From Blastocystis sp. Blastoise (Eukaryota > Sar > Bigyra > Opalinata > Blastocystidae), in assembly GCA_039096225.1 (NCBI GenBank), contig JBBPEB010000009.1, positions 957,001 to 1,021,000 on the forward strand: a stretch of 64,000 nt of DNA, given 5' to 3'. The translations under genes were made by a program, and so were the position numbers. Every line of letters begins with the position of its first letter. Within the stretch, counting starts at the first letter, position 1. Below, piece by piece: positions 1 to 14,469 of the stretch. Below the pieces are notes generated by a model. The model had not been told where the DNA came from. It saw only the letters and a list, made by a program, of their open reading frames with translations, and did no database searches.

Positions 1-1999
<1,999 letters not shown>

Positions 2000-2228
2000 T
2001 TTCGATGCTATTGACAATAAATATTTTTTATTTTTTTAATACTATTTATGGTTTTCCAGTTGAACAAGCTTTCATTTTCATATATTCTCACGAAAATTTA
2101 ACTGACAGAATTTTTCAAATCTACTCAAACAATTTTCTGATTTTTCTGAATTGTTTCCTTGAAATTCTAGAAATATTCGTGTAACTATCATAAGATACTT
2201 TTCTTAGTGTTTATTTATTGAATTCATA

Positions 2229-3094
2229 ATGCAAGAAACAAAAGAAAATCATAATCCAGATTATGTTCTTAAAAGAATAAAATACTGGGCTCATGAACAA
2301 CCCGACAAAGTAATTCATTAGAATTTGTTTTTTAAGTCTATTCTATTTTAGGTCGCTATTCGATATTGCAACGGAAGTGGTGATGTAGATGCAAGTCTAA
2401 CATACAAAGTATATATTACTTTTCATTTTCATTTTAATAAAAATAAAAGGAATTGAATGAAAGAACTTATTTTATATCTCAAAAATTGCTTGCAGAGGTT
2501 GGGTATATAATTTTCTTTATCATTTAAAAGATATTCTAATATTATTTTCTTTAGATTGAAAGAAAACGATTTTGTTATGCTTGTTTATCCACCATCAATT
2601 GATTTTATTGTTATATTTCTCAGCTGCTTGAGAGCAGGACTCATTGTTGTCCCTGTATATCCACCAGATCCTAATAGTTTAAAAAAGAATCTCTATTTAT
2701 TTGAAAGTGTACAGAAGAATTGTGGAGCTACTGTCGCTTTAACGTCATCGTAATTCATTATTATAGTTATAAAAATATTGTTTTTTATTATATATTTTTT
2801 TATTTCACTATTTGTTATTAATTCATTCATTATTTTTATTTATATATTGATTTCTATACTGTTTTACAACTAATTTAACGTTTTCTTTGATATCTATATA
2901 ATGTTATATATATATATATTATGTATATGTATATGTATAGTTTATATTACTCTGCCAAGAAGTTGTCTTCCTTGAAGAATATGTTTAGTCTTCAATCGAG
3001 TTCTAAGTGGCCAGACATGAAATGGATTGTTACAGATAACTATATGAAAACATCTCTTTCTGTTACTATTCCTGAGGGTATATATATAATATAT

Positions 3095-3129
<35 letters not shown>

Positions 3130-3327
3130 TTATATTTATTTATTTATTTATTTATAAAAAGATAAAAAGATAAAAAGATAAAAAGATAAAAAGATAAAAA
3201 TAATTATGATCTATTAATATATATATATATAGATGAATCATTTGATCATTTTTCTGGTGATAAACTGGCTTTTCTTCAGTATACTTCAGGGAGTACGTCT
3301 CTTCCTAAAGTACATATATATATATAA

Positions 3328-3364
<37 letters not shown>

Positions 3365-3474
3365 GGGTGTTATGATATCTATTAAAAGTCTTTCTGCAGA
3401 TATCACCGTGATTATTCGCGCATTAAAAGCAGATACAAGTGTTGTGGTCTGTTCTTGGCTTCCTCAAGTATTTC

Positions 3475-3506
<32 letters not shown>

Positions 3507-4420
3507 GTACCATGATATGGGTTTAATTGGATCAAATCTTGCATGCTTATATATATCCTTTATATATATATATATATCCTTTATATATATATATTTATTA
3601 TGTTTTCCTTCATTTCCGTACTGTGGCGGTTCAGGCGTTTATTTCTCTCCAATCAGCTTCATTAAGCAACCCTTACTTTGGTTGAAATTAATCTCTAAGT
3701 AAATCTATATACTTATTATTATACTTATTATTATACATATATACTTATTATTATTATATATACTTATTATTATACATATATTATTATACTTATATATATA
3801 GATATCACGCTACTCATTTACAGGCCCCTAACTTCGCATATGCTCTCGTTAATAAACGTTTATCAATCCCTCTTCAATCCATGCCGTTAGATCTATCCTC
3901 AGTGCGTCATATATTCAACGCTGCAGAACCAATCATTGAAGACACAGTACATACATTTATAAACAATTTAAAACCCTATAAATTGCCCGCGGAATCCATG
4001 GTTGGCGGTTATGGACTTGCTGAAAACTGCGTATATGTTAGTGATGGTGGTTCACATGCTTTACACGTGGAAAAAGAAGAATTAGAACTAAACGGTCATG
4101 TGAAATTATATAACGGAGATCTTCATAATCATAATAAATATAACGCATTATACAGTTGTGGTAATATATATAAAAATAAAGAAATTGAAATTATTATTGT
4201 GAATGCGGATCAAAAAACAAAAATAGAAGTATATATATAATATATATATATATATATATTCTTTAGCCTGATCACGTGGGTGAAGTGTGGATATCCGGCG
4301 AAACATGTGCTTCTGGATATTATAATCAACCGGAATTAACAGAAGAAACTTTTCATGCACATCTTAATGGTGATGATTCCCGCGATTATCTGAAGACTGG
4401 TGATCAAGGATTTATTCATG

Positions 4421-4477
<57 letters not shown>

Positions 4478-5903
4478 TATATATATATAACTAAATATAT
4501 ATATATATATAGGATGATGAGTTATATATATGTGGTCGTGTGAAGGATTTGATTATTATTCGCGGGAGAAACCATTATCCTCAAGATATAGAAATTAGTT
4601 GTTATAAAGATTCAAATATAAAACAAGGCTCAATTGCTGCTTTCTCTGTACAAACTTCTCATGACGAGGCCCTCGTCATCGTAACGGAATTAAAAGAGTA
4701 TCCGTCTCTTCCTGCGAATGAAAATGAGTATATAGAAATGATAAAGAGAATGGCCAATAATATTAATAATGATCATGGTATATTCCCCGCGGAAATCATT
4801 ATATTAAAATCGAAGACTATATCGAAGACAACAAGTGGTAAGATTACTCGAAATAAGATAAAGATGCAATATAACCACGGGGAACTCAATATTATGTATC
4901 GTTATGTATTTGAGAAAAAAGAAGAAGCGCAAGAAGATGAAATGATAAAGGAACAAGAAATAGAACCAGTGGCTGAAAATGTAGAGAAAGTGGCTGAAAA
5001 TAGTGAAGGAATATTGAATAATAATAATAATCAAGATAATAATAATAATAATAATCAAGATAATAATAATATTATAAACCCTCAAACACAAGAGGCAGAG
5101 ATGAAGCAGTTATTTAACGAGAATTATTATTTTTATACTCCTGATGGTGATAAGATTGAAAAGCCTAAGCTTCATGGAGAGGATTTAGTAACTAGTTTAT
5201 ATGCTGATTTGTGTTCTCTCACGGGAATTGAAAGCTATTATATTGATATATCCTTATTATATTATTATTATGCATATACATTATATTATTAATATAATTT
5301 CATTAATATATCTACGAAAGTCAGTCACTTCAAGCTAATGGCTTAGACTCACTGACTGTTGCTCAAGTATATATATATATATAATGATATAAACTGATAT
5401 TTATATTATTATTATAAATAATTTATATAACAATATTTATTATATTCCTTATATATATAGTACAGTGGTTATTTACAGGAATATTATGGCGCATATGTTG
5501 AAGATGAGATTATGTTTGATCCCGCCATTCCTTTTAAACAAGTTATTAGTATTATTGACGTATATACTTATATATATCTATATTTATAAATATATTTCGT
5601 CTCTATATATCTATTTATTTTGACTTCTTTTCCTATTTAAACATATTACTTATCATAAGTATATTGACTCTTTAGAAACAAGAAGATCGTGATCCTGCAA
5701 AAATAAAAAGAACAACAATATCTGAAAATCAACAAGATTCTGATGCTAATGAAGCAAATCCTAATGAGGATCAAACTGCAACATTAACTATCTCAGGACC
5801 TACGACAAGTACGGTGAATATTCAATCTCGACCTAATAGTTATATAGATGTTAAACCACCCAAAAAATCTTTCTGTGATTTAATTTGTTGTCGAGTAAAG
5901 TAA
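2229..5903 (+). CDS. Fatty-acyl-AMP ligase fused to an acyl-carrier (phosphopantetheine) domain
   Basis: Adenylate-forming enzyme of the FAAL class, which activates fatty acids as acyl-AMP and passes them to a carrier-protein thiol rather than to CoA. Visible motifs in order: VPVYPPDP (about 2650); ATP-binding YTSGSTSLPKGV, spanning an intron (about 3280-3370; Ser replaces the usual Gly); FAAL-diagnostic WLPQYHDMGLIG (about 3455-3530); VGGYGLAENCV (about 4000); YLKTGDQGFI (about 4390); RGRNHYPQDIE (about 4563-4595), near-diagnostic for FAALs; and the A10 lysine in TSGKITRNK (about 4832). A Glu/Asn-rich linker (4900-5090) leads to an ACP-like domain whose attachment site NGLDSL lies near 5338-5355. 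The C-terminus KSFCDLICCRVK has a Cys cluster that could be lipidated (inference). More than ten introns. The ATG gives MQETKENHNPDYVLKRIKYW. Product unknown; no polyketide synthase lies nearby. Confidence 0.85.
3096..3200. repeat. (TTTA)n followed by (AAAAAGAT)n in FAAL intron
   Basis: A tetranucleotide TTTA tract (about 3096-3157) is followed by about six copies of the 8-mer AAAAAGAT (about 3155-3200). Both lie in the intron before the exon encoding DESFDHFSGDKLAFLQ. Confidence 0.9.
4423..4476. repeat. (AAT)n microsatellite in FAAL intron
   Basis: Sense-strand (AAT)n of about 17 units lies between GTATAT and TATATAG boundaries, separating the GDQGFIH exon from the DELYICGRVKD exon. Confidence 0.9.
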
Positions 5904-6323
5904 TAATTGTTTCTATTTATTGTATAAAACATACACTATTGGCGTATTCAATAAATCTAACTATCCTCTATATCTTATTCACTTACTATTTCATCATGGT
6001 CTTTTCTATTCTTCTTATTTTCTTTTCTTTAGTTGTTTTTTCTGTAGTTAATTTCTTGTTTTATTCAATTCTTATTTCATTATTGAATTGTTGTTGTTTT
6101 ATAAAAACCATTTTCATTTGTTAGCTATGAATACATAAATTTGAATACTGAAATGTATAGATTTCAATCTAATAGTCACAATCAATATTTCTAAATGAAT
6201 AATTTAACAAAGATAAATGTGAATAATAAAACAAATAAATTTTAGTCAAAAACAATTTCTTTCTCTAGCCAAAAATACATATTTTTTATTTCATTAATTA
6301 TTCATCTCTATTTATTATTTTAT
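5904..6323. other. Intergenic region between FAAL and RAD17
   Basis: About 420 bp between two tandem plus-strand genes. The first 200 bases are T-rich and form a spurious open frame with no family features. No RNA gene or repeat is evident. It presumably holds the FAAL 3' end and the RAD17 promoter. Confidence 0.6.
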
Positions 6324-7209
6324 ATGAGTGAAAACGAAATTATAAGTGATAGTAGTGATGATGAAGTTACTCTAACGCGATTTGGAAATATTTCTAGCAA
6401 TTGTATTTTATAATTATTGTTATTCATAGCTACTATTTATATCAGACTATTCCACAAATCAAGAAAAAGTTGATAAAACAAAATGTATGCTTCTATCTAA
6501 ATTCTTAGGGTATCATTCATGTTTATAGCAAGGAATAATTGCCCTGAATATACTACACTAATATCAGACGATGAGGATGATATAGAGGATATCAAAAAAT
6601 CCAAGAAAAGAAAGCGTTTCACTATTGATTCTGAATCATCTGATTCTGATTTTGTAGTTACTGTTCAAAAGCCAATACAAGTGGATTCTCAGCCTATTGA
6701 AGAGTTGATCGATATCAGTTCAAATAGTAGCTTTTATTTTGAAGACTCTAATCATTCATTTTCTACTCCTTTAACAAAAGAGAAACCCACGAAACGACAA
6801 ACACAGAACTTCACAGTTAGAACTATATCTCAAACAAAAATGACTCATTATTTTTCTCAATCATCTCAATCTGATTCTGGAATGTATTCTGATTCTTTCT
6901 TTAGTGAGTCGTCTAATCCAACGATACTTCCAACTGAAACTAAAGTCAGCCAAAGTCAGTCTCTCTCATTTGTTTCCTTATCTGATCTATATAGAGATAT
7001 AGATATTCGTATATAAATATTATTTTTTTTACATATATATATATATTTCTATATTATAGAGGAACTTTCAAATAAACCAATATTAAATATAAAGAAATTC
7101 AATAGTATATTATATATATTATTATAATAGTATATATTCTTATTTTATAGATTTATCCACAGTTTCTGAATTAAAAAATAATAATGAGAATAAGATAAAA
7201 ACAACTATT

Positions 7210-7289
<80 letters not shown>

Positions 7290-7902
7290 TCCATATTCAT
7301 TTCCACTTCCTTCTGTTTCTCAACTGTGTATCGGACCAAGAAAAGTATATATATATATATATATGATTATAAACATTCATTGATATGTATATATAGGTTA
7401 AAGAATTTAACGAATGGATAAATACGGTTATAAATCTAAAACCAGGAGAAAATCCTTCATTCCCGCGGTTATGTATTCTTAAAGGACCTAGTGGTACGGG
7501 AAAGGTATATATATTATTAAATATATATTATTATTTATATATTATTATTTATATATATTATTATTTATATATATTATATATATATAGAGGACAATGCTAC
7601 AAAGTTGCTGTCACGATTCTCATATATATATACATGAATACTCAAATAGAAAACTATATACATATAATGATAACTATATACAAGGGTATATATATTATAT
7701 ACTATTATATACTATTATATACTATTATATACTATTATATTATATTATATTATATTATATAGGAGTTCAAGTATTAATGATCTATATCGATTTCTCATTT
7801 CTTCTTCTACTTCTCTACTGGGTATATATTTATATTGAATCATAATGTATTTTTACTATCAATAAATGTATATAGAAGATCACAACCAATCAACAGATCA
7901 TA

Positions 7903-7952
<50 letters not shown>

Positions 7953-8147
7953 CTCTTCCTCTTGGATGAACTTCCCGCCACAATTCTCGCGCCATTCTCT
8001 ACATTTAATAAAGATATGTATATATTTATATATACATATATCAATATATATATTATATAGTGATGCATTTCGGTTGATTCTTTCTACTTATATTCAAAGC
8101 AAACCTCTTTTCCCCGTGGTTATTTTATGGGATACAGATGGTATGTT

Positions 8148-8187
<40 letters not shown>

Positions 8188-9627
8188 GATAGTAGTGGAA
8201 GCAATTATATGAATTTATTCCGTTCCCTCCAAAATGATGGCGGGATATATATTTGTGAAACGAAGAATGTCACAGAGGCCAAGTATATTCTATATATATA
8301 ATAATAATAATAACAACTATTCTATATATATAGAATAAAAATAGCCTTAAAACGTCTTATTTCCTTTTATCCCCGCGGGGATCAGTCTACTTTATCTTCA
8401 AGTATCCCTTCAATTTGTACTGATTGTAACGGCAATCTGAGGAGTGCTGCAAATATGCTTTATTTGAATTATATTCACGGGGGAACACAACTGTATATTG
8501 ATTTATTATTTTCTATATATATTATTATATATATTATTTCTAATATATTTTAAATTATATATATATATATAGAGGTGCTACTGATTCTTCATATACAGCT
8601 GTTCATATATATGGAAAGATTTTACATATTAAATCCGATTTACCGCGGGAATCCGTGTCTTTATCTCCCGATTTATTAGCTTCTATCGATATTACAACTG
8701 CTATATCTTGGATTTCTACGAATATTCCTTTTTTCTCTAGTGATATTGACGATATTTCCGCGGTTATGGAGGATTTATCGATGATTGATTGTCTGTCACA
8801 TGAAAATGGAAAATCGAATTCGTCATCGAAAACTATTTGTGAATTAGAGCGGTTTATTTGTGTAAATACATGCTATAGAAATAATAAGTATATATATGAA
8901 TTGTCTTTATTATATTTTATATATGTTATTCTATATATAACTATTTTATTCAAATTTATTGTCTAATTATATTCTTATATATTTAGTTATATATAATATA
9001 TAGATTCTATTCTTATATATATATAGTCATTATATTCGTGGATATCGCCCTCTCGTGTCTCCTTCATCATATATCTATTCTTCTTCAAATAACCGCGGGA
9101 ATAAAGCATATTCAAAGTCATTGACTGGAAGAGATAAACAAGGCACGTGGAATGCGTTATGCTCCATGTGCGAATATATATTGAAACACAATCAAACGAT
9201 TTCTTTATGTATATATATATATATTATTTCATTAACTATATATATACATATATATTATTATAGTATCATTATTTCTTCTATAATTCTATATATATAGATA
9301 GTAATACGACTCCAAAATTATTAACATTATATATTTTACCGTCTTTATTCAATTCTATAAAGTATATATATATTATGTTATATATATATATTATGTTATA
9401 TATATATATTATGTTATATATATATATTATGTTATATATATATATTATGTTATATATATATATATTATGTTATATATATATATATATATATTATGTTATA
9501 TATATATATATATATATATAGTTTCACTTCTCGGCAGTATCTTTTGGAGCGATATAAAGATATATATATAGATCCATATATATATATGGATAATGAATTT
9601 GAAGAAGATCCAATTGAAGAAGATTAA
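6324..9627 (+). CDS. RAD17: RAD17-like checkpoint clamp loader with an N-terminal PIP box
   Basis: AAA+ large subunit of the RAD17-RFC complex that loads the 9-1-1 clamp at damaged DNA. The N-terminus ([21 protein letters not shown], about 6324-7016) is acidic and Ser-rich with a candidate PCNA box QTKMTHYF at 6831-6854. The clamp-loader part starts at [20 protein letters not shown] (about 7300). Walker A reads GPSGTGK then RT across an intron (about 7483-7595), so the usual GKT/GKS is GKR. Walker B is FLLDELP (about 7955), which matches the RAD17 ILVEDLP position. Then come VVILWDTDG (about 8120), [14 protein letters not shown] (about 8335), and [17 protein letters not shown] (about 8412), the sensor-2 region. 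The C-terminus is an acidic tail, [12 protein letters not shown], reminiscent of the acidic 9-1-1-binding tail known in RAD17 proteins (tentative). At least twelve (TA)n-filled introns. Confidence 0.85.
7207..7287. repeat. (TA)n microsatellite in RAD17 intron
   Basis: About 40 uninterrupted TA units make up virtually the whole intron between the TTIG exon and the exon starting [11 protein letters not shown]. Similar shorter (TA)n introns lie at about 7903-7950 and 8151-8185. Confidence 0.95.
9362..9521. repeat. Tandem minisatellite of TATATATATATTATGT units in a RAD17 intron
   Basis: About eight copies of a unit of roughly 17-24 bases, a (TA)n core plus TTATGT. Copies lengthen towards the 3' side as the (TA)n part grows. 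Confidence 0.9.
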
Positions 9628-9891
9628 TATATATATATATTTCTTTATCAATTATCAATTTTTATGTGTTATTATTGCGTATTGCTATTTTATTTTGATT
9701 TGATTATTTTTCACGTTTTCTTCAATTAATAAATATTAAAGAATAGTTAGTATTTTTGTTCAAGTATATTTATAAAGATAGACAGGAGTATATAAAATAG
9801 TATATATGAACCAAAACTACAATAAACAAATGACAAATTTAAAAACAAATAAAGAAAGACAAGAATAAAAACTGTTATAGTTTAATAGTAT

Positions 9892-10224
9892 TTAAAAACA
9901 TTTATTTAATTTTACTTTATAAATAACTTTCGAATCTTTAGGTATATTAGGATGTTGAGAATGTAAATCAGAAATAACCGCGGGATGAAGTACAACTTTA
10001 CGTTCACCTCCTTCTTTCATAGCTATATACATGAATTAATAATAATTGTTAAATATATTTTTATACAGAATAAAAAGATAATAATAAATGTTATATATAT
10101 ATATATATACATTGAACTGTTTTATCAAGAAGATCGTTGATCTCTTTAATACCGACGCGATACTTATAATTCTGTCCTTCTGATTGTTCAACAAGAGTGC
10201 CATCGGGGAGGGTACAAGAATAAC

Positions 10225-10315
<91 letters not shown>

Positions 10316-10483
10316 TATATATATACTCTATTTGAACGAGATGTCCAAAAGCAGGTTTCTTTCCCTTACCAATAGTAATATCTTTATATGTACAATTCTT
10401 ATTAATCATACGAACTGGCTAAAGAAAATGAATAAATAGAATTATATATAATAATAATAATAAAGATAATAATAGTATCTCAG

Positions 10484-10546
<63 letters not shown>

Positions 10547-11638
10547 TACGAATTCAGTTGCTTCTTTTTTCTTTTGAAGAAATTTTAGATGTACTATATA
10601 ATAATAAATATATTAACTATAATAATAATAATAATATATACATTTATCTTCTTTCATTAATTTCTTTTGTTTTCTACTCATGGCTTTGTCTTCTTTTGAT
10701 TTGGTCTCTTTATTCGCGGGAATTGAGGTTTCTGTTTTTGTTTCAGGGACAACAGTTTGAATATCTACTTTTTGTTCAGCAATAACTTCATTCTTATTAT
10801 CTTTAATTTCTTTAACTATTGTTTCCTTCTTTTCTATTATTTGAGTAGTATTCTTATTATTAGGTTTCACTTCTTCTTCTTCTTTTTCTTCTTCATCTTT
10901 TATTTCTTCAACAATTACACTACTTTTAGGTGAAACATCCTCTTCTTCTTCTTCTTCTTCTATTTCATCATCATCATCATATTCATCATCATCATCCATA
11001 TTACTAAATATATCATTAAACATATTATCTTCATCTTCAAATTCATCATCATCATCTATTTCTTCTTCTTCTTCAAATTCATCATCATCATCTATTTCTT
11101 CATCTTCAAATTCATCCATTCCATCTTTATCTATCTCAATATCATCTTTCTTTTTATTATCTTTTTTATTATTATTCTTCTTATTCACTTCAACTACTTG
11201 GTCATTTTCTCCATCTTCTTCTTCTTCTCCTTCCATATCTTCTTCATCATCATTTAAATCAATAGAAATTTGACCTAAAATTATTTATAAAGTATATAAA
11301 AATAAAAATAATAATAAAAACAACAAATAATTATACTATCATAAAAAAAAAAACATACCAGTGACATCAATACTATTTTCTCCTTCAACTAAGAAAAATA
11401 TAGCTTCTTCAGAAGGATAAACAGTCATATCAAGAGTAATTTGGGGTGTTTCCTTGCTTAAAATACATAAGGAATACTCATTATTACCCATAGCAATCTT
11501 CAATGTGGTAATACCTTTGATAGGACCAATAAGAGCAGCATTGCTGACATGAATTTCACAAGACTTCATATCTAATTCAATAGCACTATTGGCAGCTAAA
11601 TGTAAGCCCCAGAATCTTCTTTCTAAATTTTCTTCCAT
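9892..11638 (-). CDS. Nucleolar-type FKBP with nucleoplasmin-like N-terminal domain
   Basis: Resembles the Fpr3/Fpr4 and insect FKBP39/46 group: an N-terminal nucleoplasmin-like beta domain, long acidic stretches, and a C-terminal FKBP peptidyl-prolyl isomerase domain, generally nuclear histone chaperones. Seen here: MEENLERRFWGLHLAANS...LDMTVYPSEEAIFFLVEG (11638-11350), the nucleoplasmin-like fold; then DDDDE/EEEE tracts mixed with Lys (about 11270-10900); then a Lys/Thr-rich linker ending KQKKLMKED (about 10680). The FKBP domain follows: CTYKDITIGKGKKPAFGHLVQIEY (about 10400-10330), TLPDGTLVEQSEGQNYKYRVGIKEINDLLDKTV (about 10210-10110) and MKEGGERKVVLHPAVI (about 10015-9970). It ends YKVKLNKCF. 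Several aromatic pocket residues of canonical FKBPs are not obvious, so isomerase activity is uncertain. Two introns are almost pure (AAT)n. Confidence 0.82.
10226..10312. repeat. (AAT)n microsatellite in FKBP intron
   Basis: About 28 ATA/AAT units fill the intron between the two parts of the FKBP domain. Confidence 0.95.
10455..10548. repeat. (AAT)n tract with ATCTCAGAT interruption in FKBP intron
   Basis: An (AAT)n tract is broken once by GTATCTCAGATAAT near 10476-10486. The same interruption recurs in three other introns of the window. Confidence 0.9.
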
Positions 11639-12183
11639 GTTATAAAAAGAGTGGCAATGAGAATAACAAAATAAAAAGTTTATATTAACTTGGATGAAAA
11701 TTGTTGTCAGATAAATTTCTGGATTGTTCTAAAAATGGAAATAACCAAGAGTATTTCTCGAAATAAGGTAAGGATACTATTAAAACCAGAATTTATTTTC
11801 TTAGAAGTATTTGTCCTATTAATTCTTAATAATAAAGCTATTTAAGGTTATTCTATATGAACATAAATAGATCTATATTGAATTTATATAATAAAAATAG
11901 TTAATATAGAAAATTATGATATAATTATTATTTTAAAAAGATAATCAACTAGTTTTATATGTCTGACTTTTAAAAATCATGCATATATACGGTTCTCATT
12001 GATAAATAAAATGGAATGAATAAAATAAAGACAATTAATTGTAATTGACTTTTTTTGTGATAAACTAAAGAATGAACAAAGTGAATAGTCTAAAATATTA
12101 AACAATAAATAAAGAATAATTAATTATAATATGAAATCTAAACCAAGAAAACAAACGAATAGAGAATTAGATCTTTATTGCTT
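11639..12183. other. Intergenic region
   Basis: 545 bp upstream of the FKBP gene and downstream of the next minus-strand gene. Plain AT-rich sequence. No ORF of note, no microsatellite and no RNA gene recognised. Confidence 0.5.
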
Positions 12184-13631
12184 TTACATAGAAGGAGCTA
12201 AACCAAGAGAGGCAAAACTATATATATATGTAGATAATAGTATTTAAAAAATAATAATATAGTAAATAAAATATACTTTTCTTGCATAGAAGAATTGAGT
12301 TTTTGCATTCCTTCAGCGAATTCAGGTGATTGACCATAATTAGCAATTGCAATTTGGAAGATCTATAAGAAATAGTATTATTAAGTTATGTAAATATATA
12401 TAATAATAAAAAAATAAATAAATAAAATAAATAAATAAAATAAAAAAAATAATAATAATAATTACTTACAGTCTTATCAACTCCATATTTACTAAAGACA
12501 CTATCTCTAGCTTCTTCAGTTTTCTTAGAGAAATTTTGAAGAATAGTAACTTGAGCATTTTCATCCGTTTCAAGAAGATGTTTAGCTTCATCCATACCGG
12601 CAAGATTATTTTCTTTAATATATTCATCAAGGGAATCCTTTAAACAAGTAAAACTAAGTTGATTTACAGCTTCAAAGACTTTAAGAGTCTTCTCAATTGT
12701 CATATCAGCAGGAAGAAGTTCTTCAACATTATCAGGTTCAACGCCAGTAAATAAAGAAGCAACAACACGAAGAGGGAATACAGCACGCTTAAAATCAATA
12801 TCATCATTTAATAATTTAGAATTCTTAACAACTTCTTCTTCAGTAGTCTTATATTTAGTATAAACCTATAAAATATATAATATTAATATGATTATTATTT
12901 ATATATTTATTTGTTAATAAAAATAAAGTCAAAAATAAAAAATAAATAAAAATAAATAAAAATAAATAAAAAAAAATAAATAAAAAATAAATAAATACTT
13001 GAGTTTCAATTTCAGCAAGACTACTTTGGAATTGTTGAGATAAGATTTGAATGGCTAATTCATTATTACCGCCAACAGTAGCAGCAATTTGAGCTTGATT
13101 TTGACCAATAGCTTGCTATAATAATAATAATAATATAGAATAATAAATATAATAATATATAATAAATATATATACAGCAAGAGTTTCAGCATTATCACCG
13201 ATTTCCTTGAAAATAGCAATCATAGTTTCCTTAGGAACAGCTATATATATATGAATAATAAAGAATATTTAAAAAAAAAAATAGTGAGATTTAACTTTTT
13301 TTCTTCGGTCTTAGGTATACATATATACAAAAGTTATAAAAAAAAATAAATGAGAAACAATAAATAACGACTTAGGGGTTTCCTTAGCAACTTTAGCAGT
13401 TTCTTCAGCAGCAGAAGAAGTAGCAGTTTCTTCAACAGTAGCCTTAGTATCAACTACAGTTTCAGGAGCAGCAGCAACTTCAGAAGTAGCAGCAGCAACT
13501 TGATTGTTTTCGTCCTTCTTTTCTTCAGAAACAGATTTCTTAGAGAAATGCTTGTATATGAAATAAGAAGCAATAGAGGCGGCGGCAACACTTCCGACGA
13601 TGATGAGAGACTTCTTTTGATTATTATTCAT
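12184..13631 (-). CDS. Unknown protein with one N-terminal membrane segment
   Basis: I do not recognise the family. The start MNNNQKKSLIIVGSVAAASIASYFIYKHF is a classic single signal-anchor helix (residues about 9-26) followed by KKS. Next comes an Ala/Val/Thr/Glu-rich linker (to about 13380), then helical exons: KETMIAIFKEIGDNAETLA (about 13235-13170), QNQAQIAATVGGNNELAIQILSQQFQSSLAEIETQ (about 13110-12995), VYTKYKTTEEEVVKN...GVEPDNVEELLPAD (about 12865-12705), MTIEKTLKVFEAVNQLSFTCLKDSLDEYI...KYGVDKT (12703-12470) and IFQIAIANYGQSPEFAEGMQKLNSSMQE (about 12365-12283). The last exon reads NFASLGLAPSM then TAA. The body is probably all-alpha and soluble, tethered to a membrane, possibly an organelle outer membrane (inference). 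Introns are A-rich, with AAATAAAT repeats. Confidence 0.6.
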
Positions 13632-14469
13632 TCTATAGGAATTATGTAGTTTACAGACAGCTTATGAAAAACATAGCAAAAGACATACTTTATGAAAAAG
13701 AAAGAGCAAAGTTGTAGATAGAAAAATGTCAAAAAAATTTCTTTTTTTCGATATTCAAGTCCATTCGTTTCCCCATATACAGAAAATGTGGCATGTTTAA
13801 GGGTTTTGTTATTTCTCTTTTTTATTGAATAACCACGGGAAATCATGTTTAGGTTACACAAATATTATGTTTTATCTGGATTATTTTTTCAAATAGTTTT
13901 TAAAATAGTTTTTTGTACCTTTTATTGAAATGTGATGATCATTTTAGTTTATTTGAACAGTAATTAGTGATATTTATGTAGGAAAAGATTAAAATCACTT
14001 TTGTAAGACATAATTGGCTCAATTGTGTGCTTTTGAATGTGTATAATAAAGTTTAATGTACTTGTAGTGATTTGAACTTATTCAGAAACGATGAATGCGA
14101 ATATTATTTTTGATAATAATAAGAGAATCAAAATAAATTAAAGAAAAATGTGAATATGAACAAAGTACTAAACTAGTTTAATTAGAAGTATTCAAGAGAA
14201 TATAAATATTTATAAAAAGAGTAAAAGTTTAAATAATAACCATATATAGATATATATAAAGCTCATGGACATATACTATACATTCTCGAGCTATTTAAGC
14301 AAAAACTAATACCAACAAAGAGAAGATTAAGAAAGAAAAATAGAAAATAATTCTATTGATATTCAAATATTAAAAAGTCAATAATATTTAAAAAATATTT
14401 AAAAAAAAAGGATACAACAATAATAAAAAAAAAGGGAAAAGATTAAAATATATATATATTCAATAAGAA
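13632..14469. other. Intergenic region
   Basis: 838 bp between two minus-strand genes. AT-rich. One short open frame (13628-13861, -) has no family features and overlaps the promoter of the gene at 12184-13631. It contains AACCACGGGAAATCATG (about 13831), a variant of the CCGCGG-type motif. No RNA gene recognised. Confidence 0.45.

Noticed and set aside
4804-5091. Minus-strand frame opposite the FAAL linker
   Set aside because: Antisense of an Asn/Glu-rich coding linker; no independent support.
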